Source: Haplosporangium gracile
Lineage: Eukaryota > Mortierellomycota > Mortierellomycetes > Mortierellales > Mortierellaceae
Assembly (NCBI GenBank): GCA_015499985.1
Contig: JAAAUF010001028.1
Span: 1-13,815 of the forward strand
Length of the DNA: 13,815 bases
Reading direction: 5' to 3'
This document shows, in pieces, positions 1-8,800 of this stretch. A program made the translations under genes and the position numbers. A model generated the notes under the pieces. It was not told where the DNA came from, did no database searches, and saw only the letters and a list, made by a program, of their open reading frames with translations. Positions within the stretch are counted from its first letter, which is position 1. Each line of letters opens with the position of its first letter.

Positions 1-48
1 TGTGTGTGTGTGTGTGTGTGTGTGTTGTGTGTGTGTATGTGTATGTGT
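1..48. repeat. (TG)n dinucleotide microsatellite
   Basis: The window opens inside a nearly pure TG repeat, broken by one extra T near position 25 and by TATG interruptions near 36-43. A short ACAC/CACA stretch follows at about 60-75. It begins before the window, so its full length is unknown. If the terminal exon proposed at 110-188 is real, this repeat lies in the intron before it. The apparent Met-Cys-Val reading frames across it are an artefact of the repeat. Confidence 0.9.
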
Positions 49-109
49 GCCAGTGTTTGCACACACATCACACACATTCCCTCCCTTTCCCTCCCTTTTT
101 TGTTCGCAG

Positions 110-188
110 AGAGTGGATTGACGAAGAGAATAGTCACCCCGTTGGATATGTTCCTCCGATCACTGAGACACCCTCCCCCGGTACCTGA
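110..188 (+). CDS. Possible 3'-terminal exon of an upstream plus-strand gene (partial)
   Basis: A pyrimidine-rich run (about 79-107) ends in a good acceptor, TTCGCAG at 103-109. After it comes an open frame that enters in the last codon position, reads Glu-Trp-Ile-Asp-Glu-Glu, later Gly-Tyr-Val-Pro-Pro, and stops at TGA 186-188. The residue mix is protein-like and unlike the low-complexity sequence on either side. About 195 bp then separate it from the next start codon, which suits a compact fungal genome. The product cannot be identified from about 25 residues. The frame could be chance, and the upstream exons lie outside the window. Confidence 0.35.
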
Positions 189-382
189 TAATTTTTATTT
201 CTTTTTTTTCCCTCTCTGATAGAACTACCACCAACCTGCAACAAACAGTAACAACCAACCCAACTTCAACCTCCCTGCCTTCAACAAACAAACAACATCC
301 TTCAACCTTCACTCACACCTTTGACCTGGACTCCTCCTGCAAAGGGCTAAAGGGCTAAAAAGGGCTTCTTATAACCTCTCCA
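189..382 (+). promoter_or_regulatory. Leader and proximal promoter of the PH-domain gene
   Basis: This stretch has a pyrimidine run (about 195-218) ending in CTGATAG. A C/A-rich, G-poor segment full of CAA and AAC triplets follows (about 226-300), then a C/T-rich segment up to the start codon at 383. The composition predicts an unstructured 5' leader. CTGATAG at 216-222 resembles a splice acceptor, so a 5'-UTR intron is possible, but no convincing donor at a suitable distance was found. No clear TATA box was seen. Confidence 0.4.
341..366 (+). repeat. Three tandem AAAGGGCT copies before the start codon
   Basis: AAAGGGCT occurs at 341-348 and 349-356, then once more with two extra A residues at 357-366. 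The array ends 16 nt before the ATG at 383. It may be simple slippage or a leader element. Confidence 0.75.
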
Positions 383-3300
383 ATGCTGCGCAAAAAGTCG
401 TCGTTCTCGAGCCACTCCTCGTCTCAAACGCCCTCCCCCCTCCCCGACTCTCGCAGCAGCAGTTCCGCCAGCAACCATAGACTCACCCACAACCACCACA
501 CCAACAACACCTCCACTTCCTCCTCCTCCTCCTCATACCACCCCCACAAAGACTATAACAAGCATCATTACAACCAGCAACAACAACAAACCCCTACCAG
601 TGGGGTTCGACGAGCTCTCTCTTCCCTCCAAAACGCGCTCACCCCTTCGCGTTCCTCCTCGACTATCGAGCGGAAAAAGTCGAGCTCGACCTTCGCTCAA
701 CAACAACAACAGATTCACGGCCATTCAAGTCGACACGGCGACAGTAACAGCGGCTCCAACACAAGCGACAGTATCAGTCTCGGCATCACCCACGCCGATT
801 CATCCTACTCTGCCCACTCCAACGGCACCTCCGACTCGTTCTACTCCCCTAGCGCAACAATGACGCCCTTGACCACCACCGACGACGATAGCTCCACCAT
901 CGCCAGTAATCATCTTCAACAGCAACAACAACAGCGAATCCCACGGTCTCGCCAAGTGAGTAAGAACGGCTCGTTGTCGTCATCCTTAACCTCACCCTTG
1001 AGCGCGTATCCTCACTCCGATCTATCCAACCAGCTCCACACCCTCACTCTTCAAACCGACGCTCCTCACTACTCGCATCGCCGCCAATCGTCATCCCTCT
1101 ACAGAGGCGACGATGGCAAAGACAATAAACTGGAGGCAAGCAGCATTATCAGTGGCAAATCCGGCACGATTTCGGCCTCGGTTTCGACTATCACCTCGAC
1201 CATCATGGCAAGTCCATCTGCCAGCAATGGAGGACCCTTCCAGCTTCGCGTCCGACAGCTCGAACATGGCGCATCCCACACTGGATACTTGACAAAGTTC
1301 TCGTCAAGGACCTTCTTCTCCCGCAAGCAGTGGAAACGTCGGTACTTTGTCCTCCACCAGCGGTCCCTCCACTGCTTCAAGTCGTCCGACCCTCAGCATC
1401 CATTGCTCGAGACCCTCGAACTGTGTGCAGAGACAATTGTCTGCGTCACAGACATCTTTTCAGGCAAACGCTACTGTCTCCAGATCACCAGTCCAGGCCA
1501 AAAGAACTGGTACGTCCTTGCCGACAATGCCAATGAACTCTCGGGTTGGCTGAGGCAGCTTAAGGGAACCGTCCTGCGCTGCCGCAACCCTCAGCAGTCA
1601 ATGGATCAGGATCCGCTGTACCAGTATCAGCAGCAACAGCTGTCAGAGTCGCGACCAAGGACGCACTATTCCGACTCCTCCGAGTGGTCGGATTTGTCGT
1701 CAGCGGCCTCCTATGGTTTGGTCGATAGCAACGGTATGCCCTCTTCGTCAGTCCCACCGTTCGCCAGCAACAACAGCAACCATACCAGCAGCTACCTCTC
1801 CAACCTCTCCCGCCCGTCTTCGCCTCTTCCAACACCCCCTCGTCGCACTCCACATCCATCTGAGCGCCATGACCCTTATGTGGTCTCACCCGTTGGGGGC
1901 CTGAACTCCCACCCCTCTCCAATGACACCTTCATTCTCTCCCGTCCCAACAGGAGGAGAGTCAACTCTATGTCAGGAACAAGACCTCAGGAGGCAGGGCG
2001 ACCATTGCCACCTCAGCTCTAACAAAAACAATATTGCTATCAATGGGAACGATGACAACATTAACAATAAGAACACAGTCTCGTCGGGACAATTGTTATC
2101 CGACTATGCAAGTTTTGGAGCAGTTATGGAGCGGGCAGAAGCAGTTTCTCCCGAGACCGTCACCCAAGGACAAGGAAGTTCAGGGGAGGTTGTGGAAGGA
2201 ACACGACTTCTATCCTTCCCACACGAATCCAACCACCTACCCCCTCAATGCCCTCGTCAACAGCAAAAGAAGAAACAGCAGAAGCGGGATTCTTCCTTGA
2301 CAGACTTTTCCAGCGACCTTGACCTATTTACGCACGCAGATGGGGGTGCCCTTGCAGCCCGCCGTGGGAGTTCCAGCAGCACGTTCAGCAGCAGCAGTGG
2401 GAGCAACAGCCGACGCGTTTCTGTGATTGTCGACCGACCCGAGGCCATGATCACTCTCCCGAGACGTAGTTCCCAGAGACTGATGGGAAGTCCCTCGCGT
2501 CCTATGAGTCCCGTCTCGTCCAGGCCCATGAGTCCCAACGCCAATCGTCCCAGTCCTCGATCGTCCCTTGTCGTCACTCCTCCTCCACGCAGTATTCATC
2601 GACCAACAAGCGTCTCTGTCCGTCATTCGACCCAGATCATCTCTCCTCTCCAAATTGCCACCCATAACCTTCAGCAGGGTATCAGGGCGGCGGCAGAGCA
2701 GAATCGACCCATGTCCCCCCCGGACAATCCTCAGCGACCTGGTTCGAGATTGAGTCATTTCCGCTATCCGAGCAACGTCGGTCTAATCCACGATCGATCG
2801 CCTAATGGTTTCGGCAGAGTGAGTCTGGATCGCCCTATGTCGCCTACATCTGCCGCTCTGGCCTCACCCCCGACGTCACCTCTGCCCGAGCCCCCTCGTT
2901 CTGGGTCGGTCTCACCTGTCCGCGCCCTGAGGCACTCGCTGTCGAACAGCTCGTCATCGTCCCACCGTATCTCAATTGTCCCTCGTCACCACGATCCCGA
3001 TTTATTAGTATCACACCGTGCAAATCCTCGTTCCCGCGCTCAATCCCAAGAATCTGCTTTAGTCTCTCGTTCACACGACAAGCACTTTGTGCAGCCTTCT
3101 CAACAGCACTCTCATCGTGCGAGCAGCCCCTTGCCTGCCTTTGCTGGTACAATTTCTCTACATGATACTACCGACGGTGGTCAGGTCAACGATGGCCACG
3201 ATGGTCAGGATGTAGTCGCCAGGAAGCACATCTCACTGCCCGTGAACAGCAAACTCGTTTTGCCTCCTCCTCCCAAGGATCAGCAGCCCGACGCTCCCAC

Positions 3301-4201
3301 GCAACATCATCATCACCATCACCATCAATACCAACACAATACGTTCCCTCGCCAGCACAAGCACTCACTGTCGAATGCCTCAGTCAGCTCCATGTCGTCG
3401 CAGACATCCTCAACCCATTCGTTCCCTGCTGGAGTTGCAGCCTTTGGTGGTGCCATTGCTCGCAAGAGTAGCAGCCGCGATTCGGCTCTCTCTGCACGTC
3501 TCTCAACTTTGGTCCCCATCCCTGTCGGCTCAGTCTCGCCAGTCTCTCTGCCTCCCCAGACTGCTCTACCTCCCATCCCTGGCTCTGTTCTAGCCCCTTC
3601 AATTTCATATTTGCCCACGCCTCCCACCAGTGGCAATGTCGAAGTTATTCTTGTTCCTGCTGTTAGGGATGATGGCGATGAGAACGTTCCTATTATTGAC
3701 GATGATGCCGCCACTACTGTAGCAGCAGTGCCCCTAATGGACCTGCCTACACCGCCCACTTCTCATCTAGTCGCACTGCCCACGCAGCTGGCTGACGTGC
3801 AAGAGGAAGAACCCTGCATGACCCCTGAGCAGCAGGACGAGGCGACAGTCGAAAACGTCATCGATCGTCAGAAGGACAGCGTTGGCGTTGATACTAAAGT
3901 CGATCCATTGTCCGAGGATGTAACTGCTCCTGCGGCTGCTGATATTGTGGTTGAGCAGGGTCCGTCGCTGACCTTTGGGATAATCTTGGAGGAGGCTGAG
4001 GGAACCCATGTCTCTGGATCCGAGTCTACCAACGAGAAGGAAGACACTACCATTACTACTACTACTACTACTACTACTACCACTATTTTAACAACTACCA
4101 AGGACCTTCCCGAGGAGCAAAAGGAGCGCGAGGAGGATGAACAGGAAGCTATTGTTGCCAACTTGGCGATTGAGTCTACTTCTTCTCCTGTCTCTTCTTG
4201 A
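383..4201 (+). CDS. Large disordered PH-domain protein
   Basis: This is one uninterrupted frame of 1272 codons from ATG 383 to TGA 4199-4201. The only folded domain I recognise is a pleckstrin homology domain at about residues 298-397. It starts with GYLTK (301-305), continues with a basic beta1-beta2 region QWKRRYFVL, and ends in a helix with the near-invariant Trp389. Lys305, Lys318 and Arg320 fit the basic K-x(n)-K/R-x-R signature of phosphoinositide-binding PH domains, so membrane or cortex recruitment is inferred. Residues 1-295 and 398-1272 are predicted disordered: Ser/Thr-rich runs, polyGln (about 178-184), an Asn-rich patch (about 547-565), seven His (about 975), polyThr (about 1222-1235) and an acidic C-terminus. 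RPMSP occurs at 706, 714, 775 and 817, and LPTPP at 482, 1077 and 1121, both suited to proline-directed kinases. I cannot assign an orthologue. The coding call is firm because such a long open frame spans a recognisable domain; the role is unknown. Confidence 0.93.
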   Translation: MLRKKSSFSSHSSSQTPSPLPDSRSSSSASNHRLTHNHHTNNTSTSSSSSSYHPHKDYNKHHYNQQQQQTPTSGVRRALSSLQNALTPSRSSSTIERKKSSSTFAQQQQQIHGHSSRHGDSNSGSNTSDSISLGITHADSSYSAHSNGTSDSFYSPSATMTPLTTTDDDSSTIASNHLQQQQQQRIPRSRQVSKNGSLSSSLTSPLSAYPHSDLSNQLHTLTLQTDAPHYSHRRQSSSLYRGDDGKDNKLEASSIISGKSGTISASVSTITSTIMASPSASNGGPFQLRVRQLEHGASHTGYLTKFSSRTFFSRKQWKRRYFVLHQRSLHCFKSSDPQHPLLETLELCAETIVCVTDIFSGKRYCLQITSPGQKNWYVLADNANELSGWLRQLKGTVLRCRNPQQSMDQDPLYQYQQQQLSESRPRTHYSDSSEWSDLSSAASYGLVDSNGMPSSSVPPFASNNSNHTSSYLSNLSRPSSPLPTPPRRTPHPSERHDPYVVSPVGGLNSHPSPMTPSFSPVPTGGESTLCQEQDLRRQGDHCHLSSNKNNIAINGNDDNINNKNTVSSGQLLSDYASFGAVMERAEAVSPETVTQGQGSSGEVVEGTRLLSFPHESNHLPPQCPRQQQKKKQQKRDSSLTDFSSDLDLFTHADGGALAARRGSSSSTFSSSSGSNSRRVSVIVDRPEAMITLPRRSSQRLMGSPSRPMSPVSSRPMSPNANRPSPRSSLVVTPPPRSIHRPTSVSVRHSTQIISPLQIATHNLQQGIRAAAEQNRPMSPPDNPQRPGSRLSHFRYPSNVGLIHDRSPNGFGRVSLDRPMSPTSAALASPPTSPLPEPPRSGSVSPVRALRHSLSNSSSSSHRISIVPRHHDPDLLVSHRANPRSRAQSQESALVSRSHDKHFVQPSQQHSHRASSPLPAFAGTISLHDTTDGGQVNDGHDGQDVVARKHISLPVNSKLVLPPPPKDQQPDAPTQHHHHHHHQYQHNTFPRQHKHSLSNASVSSMSSQTSSTHSFPAGVAAFGGAIARKSSSRDSALSARLSTLVPIPVGSVSPVSLPPQTALPPIPGSVLAPSISYLPTPPTSGNVEVILVPAVRDDGDENVPIIDDDAATTVAAVPLMDLPTPPTSHLVALPTQLADVQEEEPCMTPEQQDEATVENVIDRQKDSVGVDTKVDPLSEDVTAPAAADIVVEQGPSLTFGIILEEAEGTHVSGSESTNEKEDTTITTTTTTTTTTILTTTKDLPEEQKEREEDEQEAIVANLAIESTSSPVSS
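3304..3324 (+). repeat. CAT/CAC tract encoding seven histidines
   Basis: Seven consecutive His codons lie inside the PH-domain gene, followed by Gln-Tyr-Gln-His. The codons are mixed (CAT and CAC), so the tract is less slippage-prone than a pure repeat. Confidence 0.85.
4055..4080 (+). repeat. (ACT)n trinucleotide microsatellite in coding sequence
   Basis: Nearly nine pure ACT units encode most of a polythreonine run near the C-terminus of the PH-domain protein. Imperfect ACC/ACT codons flank it on both sides. Length changes in steps of three would keep the frame, so it is a plausible strain-variable site. Confidence 0.9.
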
Positions 4202-4263
4202 ACTCCTTTCGTCCATATACCCTATTTCTTACACCCCATCCATTTTCATCAAAAGCGCTTCCT

Positions 4264-4269
4264 TTTATT
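4264..4269 (-). terminator. Candidate poly(A) signal of the dioxygenase gene
   Basis: TTTATT on the plus strand reads AATAAA on the minus strand, about 240 nt beyond the dioxygenase stop codon. If used, the dioxygenase transcript would overlap the 3' UTR of the PH gene. A weaker alternative, TTATAAATA near 4470, is closer to the stop. Confidence 0.35.
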
Positions 4270-4409
4270 TCATTTTTTCTTCTTTTCGTTTTCCCATCTT
4301 TTGTGCCTTTTCTTGCCTTAATTCCTCGAATACCCTCCCTCCACCATGTTGTCTTTTCTTCCATTCTTTTATCCCCATTCATCTTAATCTTTACTTGCTT
4401 TTACTTCAT

Positions 4410-4415
4410 AATAAA
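4410..4415 (+). terminator. Poly(A) signal AATAAA of the PH-domain gene
   Basis: An exact AATAAA lies 209 nt after the TGA at 4199-4201, in the A/T-rich context CATAATAAAATTAC. It is the only exact copy on the plus strand in this 3' region. Confidence 0.55.
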
Positions 4416-4507
4416 ATTACCAGTCATCATCGTCGAAAAGAAAGAAGTGTTTGCTATGTAGCGTTCAATGTATTTATAAGTGAGAGAGAGAAAAAAAAGG
4501 TGACTAT

Positions 4508-5341
4508 CTAACGAAGAAGAGTTGGTCGAGGCCCGTACAGGATATCCGTCCTGACCACATACTTGACGCCCTCGACAACCCGACTCCCCTCATGGACCAA
4601 ATCATGCTGGAAAATCAATGCTTGGCCCGTCCGACACGCCACCGCCACCCTCTCCACCTCCTTCTCCTCCACTTTCCCATCCTTCTTCGCCGTACTACCG
4701 ACACCGGGCAGTCTGCCAAAGGACCGTTCATTTAGGAAACTTGTCTCCCCGCCCTTTAGCCCATCATCAGCGTCATTGTCCCCGCCGTTGAGGTAGAATT
4801 GGATTGTGATCTTTGTCACCTCGCCCGACCCGTCCGTCCGGCGGTACTCCCCATCCATGTGGGGCGCGAATTGGTCCCCGGGGAGGTACTTCAAAAACCG
4901 TAACCGCTCGTTCATCCCCACAACTGGACGGCCTTCCCACACTGGAGGGATATGCGCCTTCACGCGCTCCCAGAGGTCCCGAGTGAACTGGACATCATCG
5001 ACAATACACCGCTTCCCGTCTCGATATCCTGGCATATGAATCCCGGCGCCCGCGCTTGCACCCGTACCGCCGACGTTGACGAGTGCCACGTCGTAACCAA
5101 GAGATTCGGTCTTTTGGATCATGTCGCTGCATTCCTGGGGGGTGAGGACCTGTGAGAGGGTGAGGGCTGTGATGGTTTGGGATTGGCGGTTCTTGGAGAG
5201 GAGGGGTTTCAAGTCGAGGTGGGTTGGTGTGGGTAGGGAGTTGGTGAGGATGTATTGAGTCCTGGAGGGGTGAAGGATGGACCGGAGTGGGTGGGTATCG
5301 TCCTTCTGGGCGAGGGGCTGGTACTGCAACTTCTTTGACAT
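4508..5341 (-). CDS. 2-oxoglutarate/Fe(II)-dependent dioxygenase (prolyl 4-hydroxylase-like fold)
   Basis: A single exon encodes 277 residues, with start CAT at 5339-5341 and stop at 4508-4510. The C-terminal two thirds carry the double-stranded beta-helix signature. The HxD iron motif is His161-Met-Asp163 in APHMDGEYR. A beta strand ITIQFYLN follows, then GGETSFL. The distal iron ligand is His250 in VHEGS, and Lys260, ten residues later as in prolyl 4-hydroxylases, probably binds the 2-oxoglutarate C5 carboxylate. The family couples oxidative decarboxylation of 2-oxoglutarate to hydroxylation of a protein or small molecule. The substrate here cannot be told. No signal peptide or membrane segment is seen, so it is probably cytosolic or nuclear. 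The frame stays open for 88 more codons up to ATG 5605, but that extension is low-complexity, crosses a 10-bp repeat array and a TATA-like box, and lacks family similarity. I therefore start at 5341. Confidence 0.88.
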   Translation of the reverse strand: MSKKLQYQPLAQKDDTHPLRSILHPSRTQYILTNSLPTPTHLDLKPLLSKNRQSQTITALTLSQVLTPQECSDMIQKTESLGYDVALVNVGGTGASAGAGIHMPGYRDGKRCIVDDVQFTRDLWERVKAHIPPVWEGRPVVGMNERLRFLKYLPGDQFAPHMDGEYRRTDGSGEVTKITIQFYLNGGDNDADDGLKGGETSFLNERSFGRLPGVGSTAKKDGKVEEKEVERVAVACRTGQALIFQHDLVHEGSRVVEGVKYVVRTDILYGPRPTLLR

Positions 5342-5376
5342 CTTTTGTTGATTTTTGCGTTGGGTTTGCCTAAGTT

Positions 5377-5426
5377 GCGAGAGAGGGCGAGAGCGGGCGA
5401 GAGAAGGCGAGAGAAGGCGAGAGTAA
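5377..5426. repeat. Five tandem copies of a 10-bp GCGAGAGNNN repeat
   Basis: The units start at 5377, 5387, 5397, 5407 and 5417. All share GCGAGAG and differ only in the last three bases (AGG, CGG, AAG, AAG, TAA). The array lies 36-85 bp upstream of the dioxygenase start and reads as a CTCTCGC pyrimidine array in the transcript direction. It may be a leader or promoter element, or recent slippage. Confidence 0.85.
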
Positions 5427-5498
5427 GTGTGGTAGTGAAGTTGTTGGATAAAAAAGGAGGAAGGAAAAAAAAAAGACAAGGAAGAGTTTTTGCCCTTT

Positions 5499-5507
5499 CT
5501 TTTTATA
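5499..5507 (-). promoter_or_regulatory. TATA-like box for the dioxygenase gene
   Basis: The minus strand reads TATAAAAAG about 160 bp upstream of the chosen ATG. Transcription starting some tens of bases downstream would exclude the upstream in-frame ATG at 5605 and keep the one at 5341, so the box helps decide the start. Confidence 0.45.
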
Positions 5508-5793
5508 CAAAGCCGAGCGAGTGTGGGGCTGAGTAGACGCGGATGAGCACCAACGTGGACAATCAAATTTGTGCCACCAATGGTCTCAATTGGTTTTCGT
5601 ATCACAGCCCATCTCTCCTCTGCTTACCTCCGTGAATACAATGCCAATTGCTGCGCGATCTTACTCCGCCATGACATCATCTTCACATTGTTATTCCGGC
5701 TTCCACTACAGAGCTCTTGTTCTCTATCATGACTTACCACCATCTTCCCCCATTTAACCCCTTTTCTGCCTTGTTTTGCCACCGTCTATCTGC

Positions 5794-5799
5794 TTTATT
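5794..5799 (-). terminator. Poly(A) signal AATAAA of the DPP8/9-like gene
   Basis: TTTATT on the plus strand is AATAAA on the minus strand, beginning 15 nt after the stop codon at 5814-5816. A very short 3' UTR is implied. Confidence 0.5.
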
Positions 5800-5813
5800 C
5801 AAGAAAAACTTGT

Positions 5814-8800
5814 TCAAAGGTTCTTTTTGAGGAGCCAGAACATCAAAGTCTCAAAATGCTCATTAACCCTCGCATCCCGAAGCCCATGCCGCTCCGTCGG
5901 ATACATCTGGATCTGGTGCGGCTTATTACTACGAATCAAATCCGCAACCAGCATCTCCGTGTTCTTGAAGTGCACATTTTCGTCAATGAGCCCATGTGCA
6001 ATCAAAAGCCGGTTCTCACTGTCCGGGAACCGATCTACCCAGTTCAGCAGGTTGCTCTTGTCGTATCCTTCCTTGTTCTCCTGGACGAGTCCCATGTATC
6101 GCTCTGTATACGCGGTATTATACAGCTCCCACTGGGTGACTGGCGCACCTGCAATCGCAATCTTGAAGATCTGTGGGTATTGTGCCAGCGCCATCAATGT
6201 CAAGTATCCGCCTAAATTAGTTCAAATCAACCACATATGTCAGAAAAATGAAACCAAACCAATTTTGGCCTTACAATCGAACAAAAAAAAGCAAAGCAAA
6301 CTTTCAGAACTCTCACCATAGCTCCAACCAGAGATGGCCACGCGGTCGATATCAACAAGACCACCATTCTCAGGCTTTGCCAGGAACTGTAACCCCTCAA
6401 CCTGGTCCCGAACCTCAATTTGGCCCATCTGGTATCGCAGTCGTCCCTCAAACTCTACTCCTCGATCGTTACTCCCGCGTCCATCAATCATCACCACCGC
6501 ATATCCCAACCGCGTCGCAAGGAACACTCTCAAAAACTTTGGCAGCTTGTACTCGTTCGTAACCATCTGTGACCGTGGTCCTCCATAGATCGAGACCAGG
6601 GTCGGGTATTTTTGACCCGCATTGTAGTTGGCGGGCCGGTACAGACATCCATGTAGCTGAACATTGTCCGAACTCATGAATGTGAAAAACTCTGCGACCG
6701 GGTGATGGGCCGCATTGATCACGCCTCCAGCCGACGAAGACGACGGGGGCGCGCTTGACGAGGCCTGAGTGGTTGGCACAAATCGTAGACTCGACTTGCG
6801 ACCTCCTGCTCCTGCTGATGAACTCAGCACCATCCCTGAATCCTGCTGTTGTGGCTGTGCCTGTGGTTGGATCGACTTTGGACTCGACAGAAGACTCGAC
6901 GAAAGGAGGTGGTTCGCCAGGAATCCCGAAATCGAGTTCATCGATCCCGTTTTGAAACTCCCGAATGCAGTCTCTATCCGAGGTGGGTTTACGAATGACT
7001 CTGAACGAGACCGGGCGTGCCCAAAAGGAATCGACGAAGAAACAATCGGCGCTTGTCGAATCCTCTTGGCAGCAAGATTGGCAATGCCCTCACGAAGCAC
7101 AAATGCATGCGACGAAATCTTGGGGAACTGACATCCGCACATACACCACTCTGCTGCTTTTCTGCCGACGTTCTCCAATGACAACAGGGGAGATGGTGAT
7201 CGGGAGTGGTGGCAATCGCTCCAGCGAAGATAAAGCACTGCGCAGGCGGGGCTGTGGTCGACACTCGAATACATGGTCAGAAACCGATTTTTGATCACGT
7301 CGACAGTGACCTGGTGACTGTATCCCAGCTCGGTCAATCGCTTGACATTTCCTGGCTGTGCTCCACTGGCATAACTGGCGACATAGAGATGCGTCTCCAG
7401 CACTGAATCCCGTTTGGCTGTGAAATAGACGAGTTGGCGCTTGGTGTCGACGGTAATAGATTTGTCAACAACCTGGTAGTTCCCACTAGTAATGGGGACA
7501 ATTTTTGATCCGATCCGTGTTGAGTGAGTCGCCAAATACAGGTGTCGGAATCCCGTTCTCTCAGAAGGTACAATGAACTGAATAATATCGTCCCTTGTCG
7601 CATCTCCATCGAAAACGAAGTCCTCTGGTGATAAAAACTGCGTGATATCCGTCACATTGATCCAGTAGTCGCTCTGTTCTTCAAAGATAATCCGGATTTG
7701 ACTTGCCAGCTCGTCCTCTGCCTGCTCAGTTGACTCTGCCTGCTCTGCAACAGACATGAAGCAATCCAGCGGAATGGCAAGAATAGCCGTGTTTTGTTGT
7801 CTGCGGTCCAAAATTTGCACCCAAACACTATATAGCAAAGGAGAAGTATATAGTCGTTAGTATCGACGCGAAATATTGCGTGAATATAGATGTTATGGGA
7901 CTAAGTCCATTTGTCAATGAGTTACCTCTCGCCGCCTGGCAGCCAACCAAAACGAACAATATATTCGATCCATGGAAACATTTTGTAGAGTGAAACCTTA
8001 CCCCATAGCCGCTTGTGCAGAGGCTCAGGGACAACATCCTATAAATTACGTCACCAAAAATAAAATTGCCATCAAAAGTCAGTGGATGTGCTCAAGGTGT
8101 ATCTGAAACAGCCAAGTAGAAGATGAGAAGGAGAATTCCACTCACATCGTCGTGTAATTGAGGCACAAACTCGACAATCTGAATATCCGAGACGGCGTTG
8201 GGCGTGCCTGCATGCGGGTATCTGTATTCCTCAAACTCGGGGTGCATGCCCTGTCTTGGAATGACCACCAGATCCACCATTGCCTCAGAGACTTGCAGGT
8301 AAAGAATCTTCTCCGTTGTCCTAGATGATGTGCTTACTGCGGGAACAGGAAAACTTTCGGAAAGGATGGGTGGCGACAATGAGGTGGGAGATGGCGTTGT
8401 GAAGGTCGAGTTGGGTGAGGAAGTTGCCGGGCTGGGGGAGAATGAGTCACTGTGTTGATAGTGTTGCGTCGAGTGCTGCGGGTGCGGCTGAGTTGAGGGC
8501 ATCGAAGGCACTGTCTGAGGGGGTGATGCAGGCTGTACATTCGTAGTCGGTGTCGGGAATCGAGGAGGCGGACTGGGCCGCGATGGTGTAGAAGGCGCCC
8601 AGCAGTAGTTTGAGAAACGGTGAAACTCTTCCTGCATAACAAATTCAGCAATGCCGCAGCTGATGTCGGATTTCTTCTTGTTCCGCGAGCAAAATGTGAG
8701 CTGTGTCTCGACGCCTCCAAGGGTCATAACCCAAATGTCCTGATCCCGAGTGAACGCCACCAAATCCAATTCTGATCCGCCCAGCTTTGGGTCTGCCCTC

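Larger units (their letters stand above)
4202..4507. other. Convergent 3' region between the PH and dioxygenase genes
   Basis: These 306 bp hold the ends of two convergent genes. The left part is T/C-rich on the plus strand. Candidate poly(A) signals for both directions lie inside it (see the entries at 4410-4415 and 4264-4269). No further coding frame is credible. Confidence 0.7.
5342..5813 (-). promoter_or_regulatory. Promoter and leader region of the dioxygenase gene
   Basis: This 472-bp gap holds the dioxygenase upstream region and, at its right end, the short 3' end of the peptidase gene. Read on the minus strand it has a TATA-like element, then a C/T-rich leader with a 10-bp repeat array, then the start codon. 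No other gene is supported in it. Confidence 0.5.

Noticed and set aside
956..961. Near-perfect splice donor GTGAGT (CAA|GTGAGTAAG) inside the PH gene
   Set aside because: The frame stays open for the full 3.8 kb with the same Ser/Pro-rich composition on both sides, and no matching acceptor is obvious. I treat it as chance or at most a minor alternative site.
1560..1964. 134-codon minus-strand frame
   Set aside because: It is antisense to the Ser/Pro-rich coding sequence of the PH gene and has the Arg/Gly/Thr composition expected of such shadows.
5776..6321. 181-codon plus-strand frame
   Set aside because: It lies antisense to the highly conserved last exon and intron of the DPP8/9-like gene, which explains its openness.
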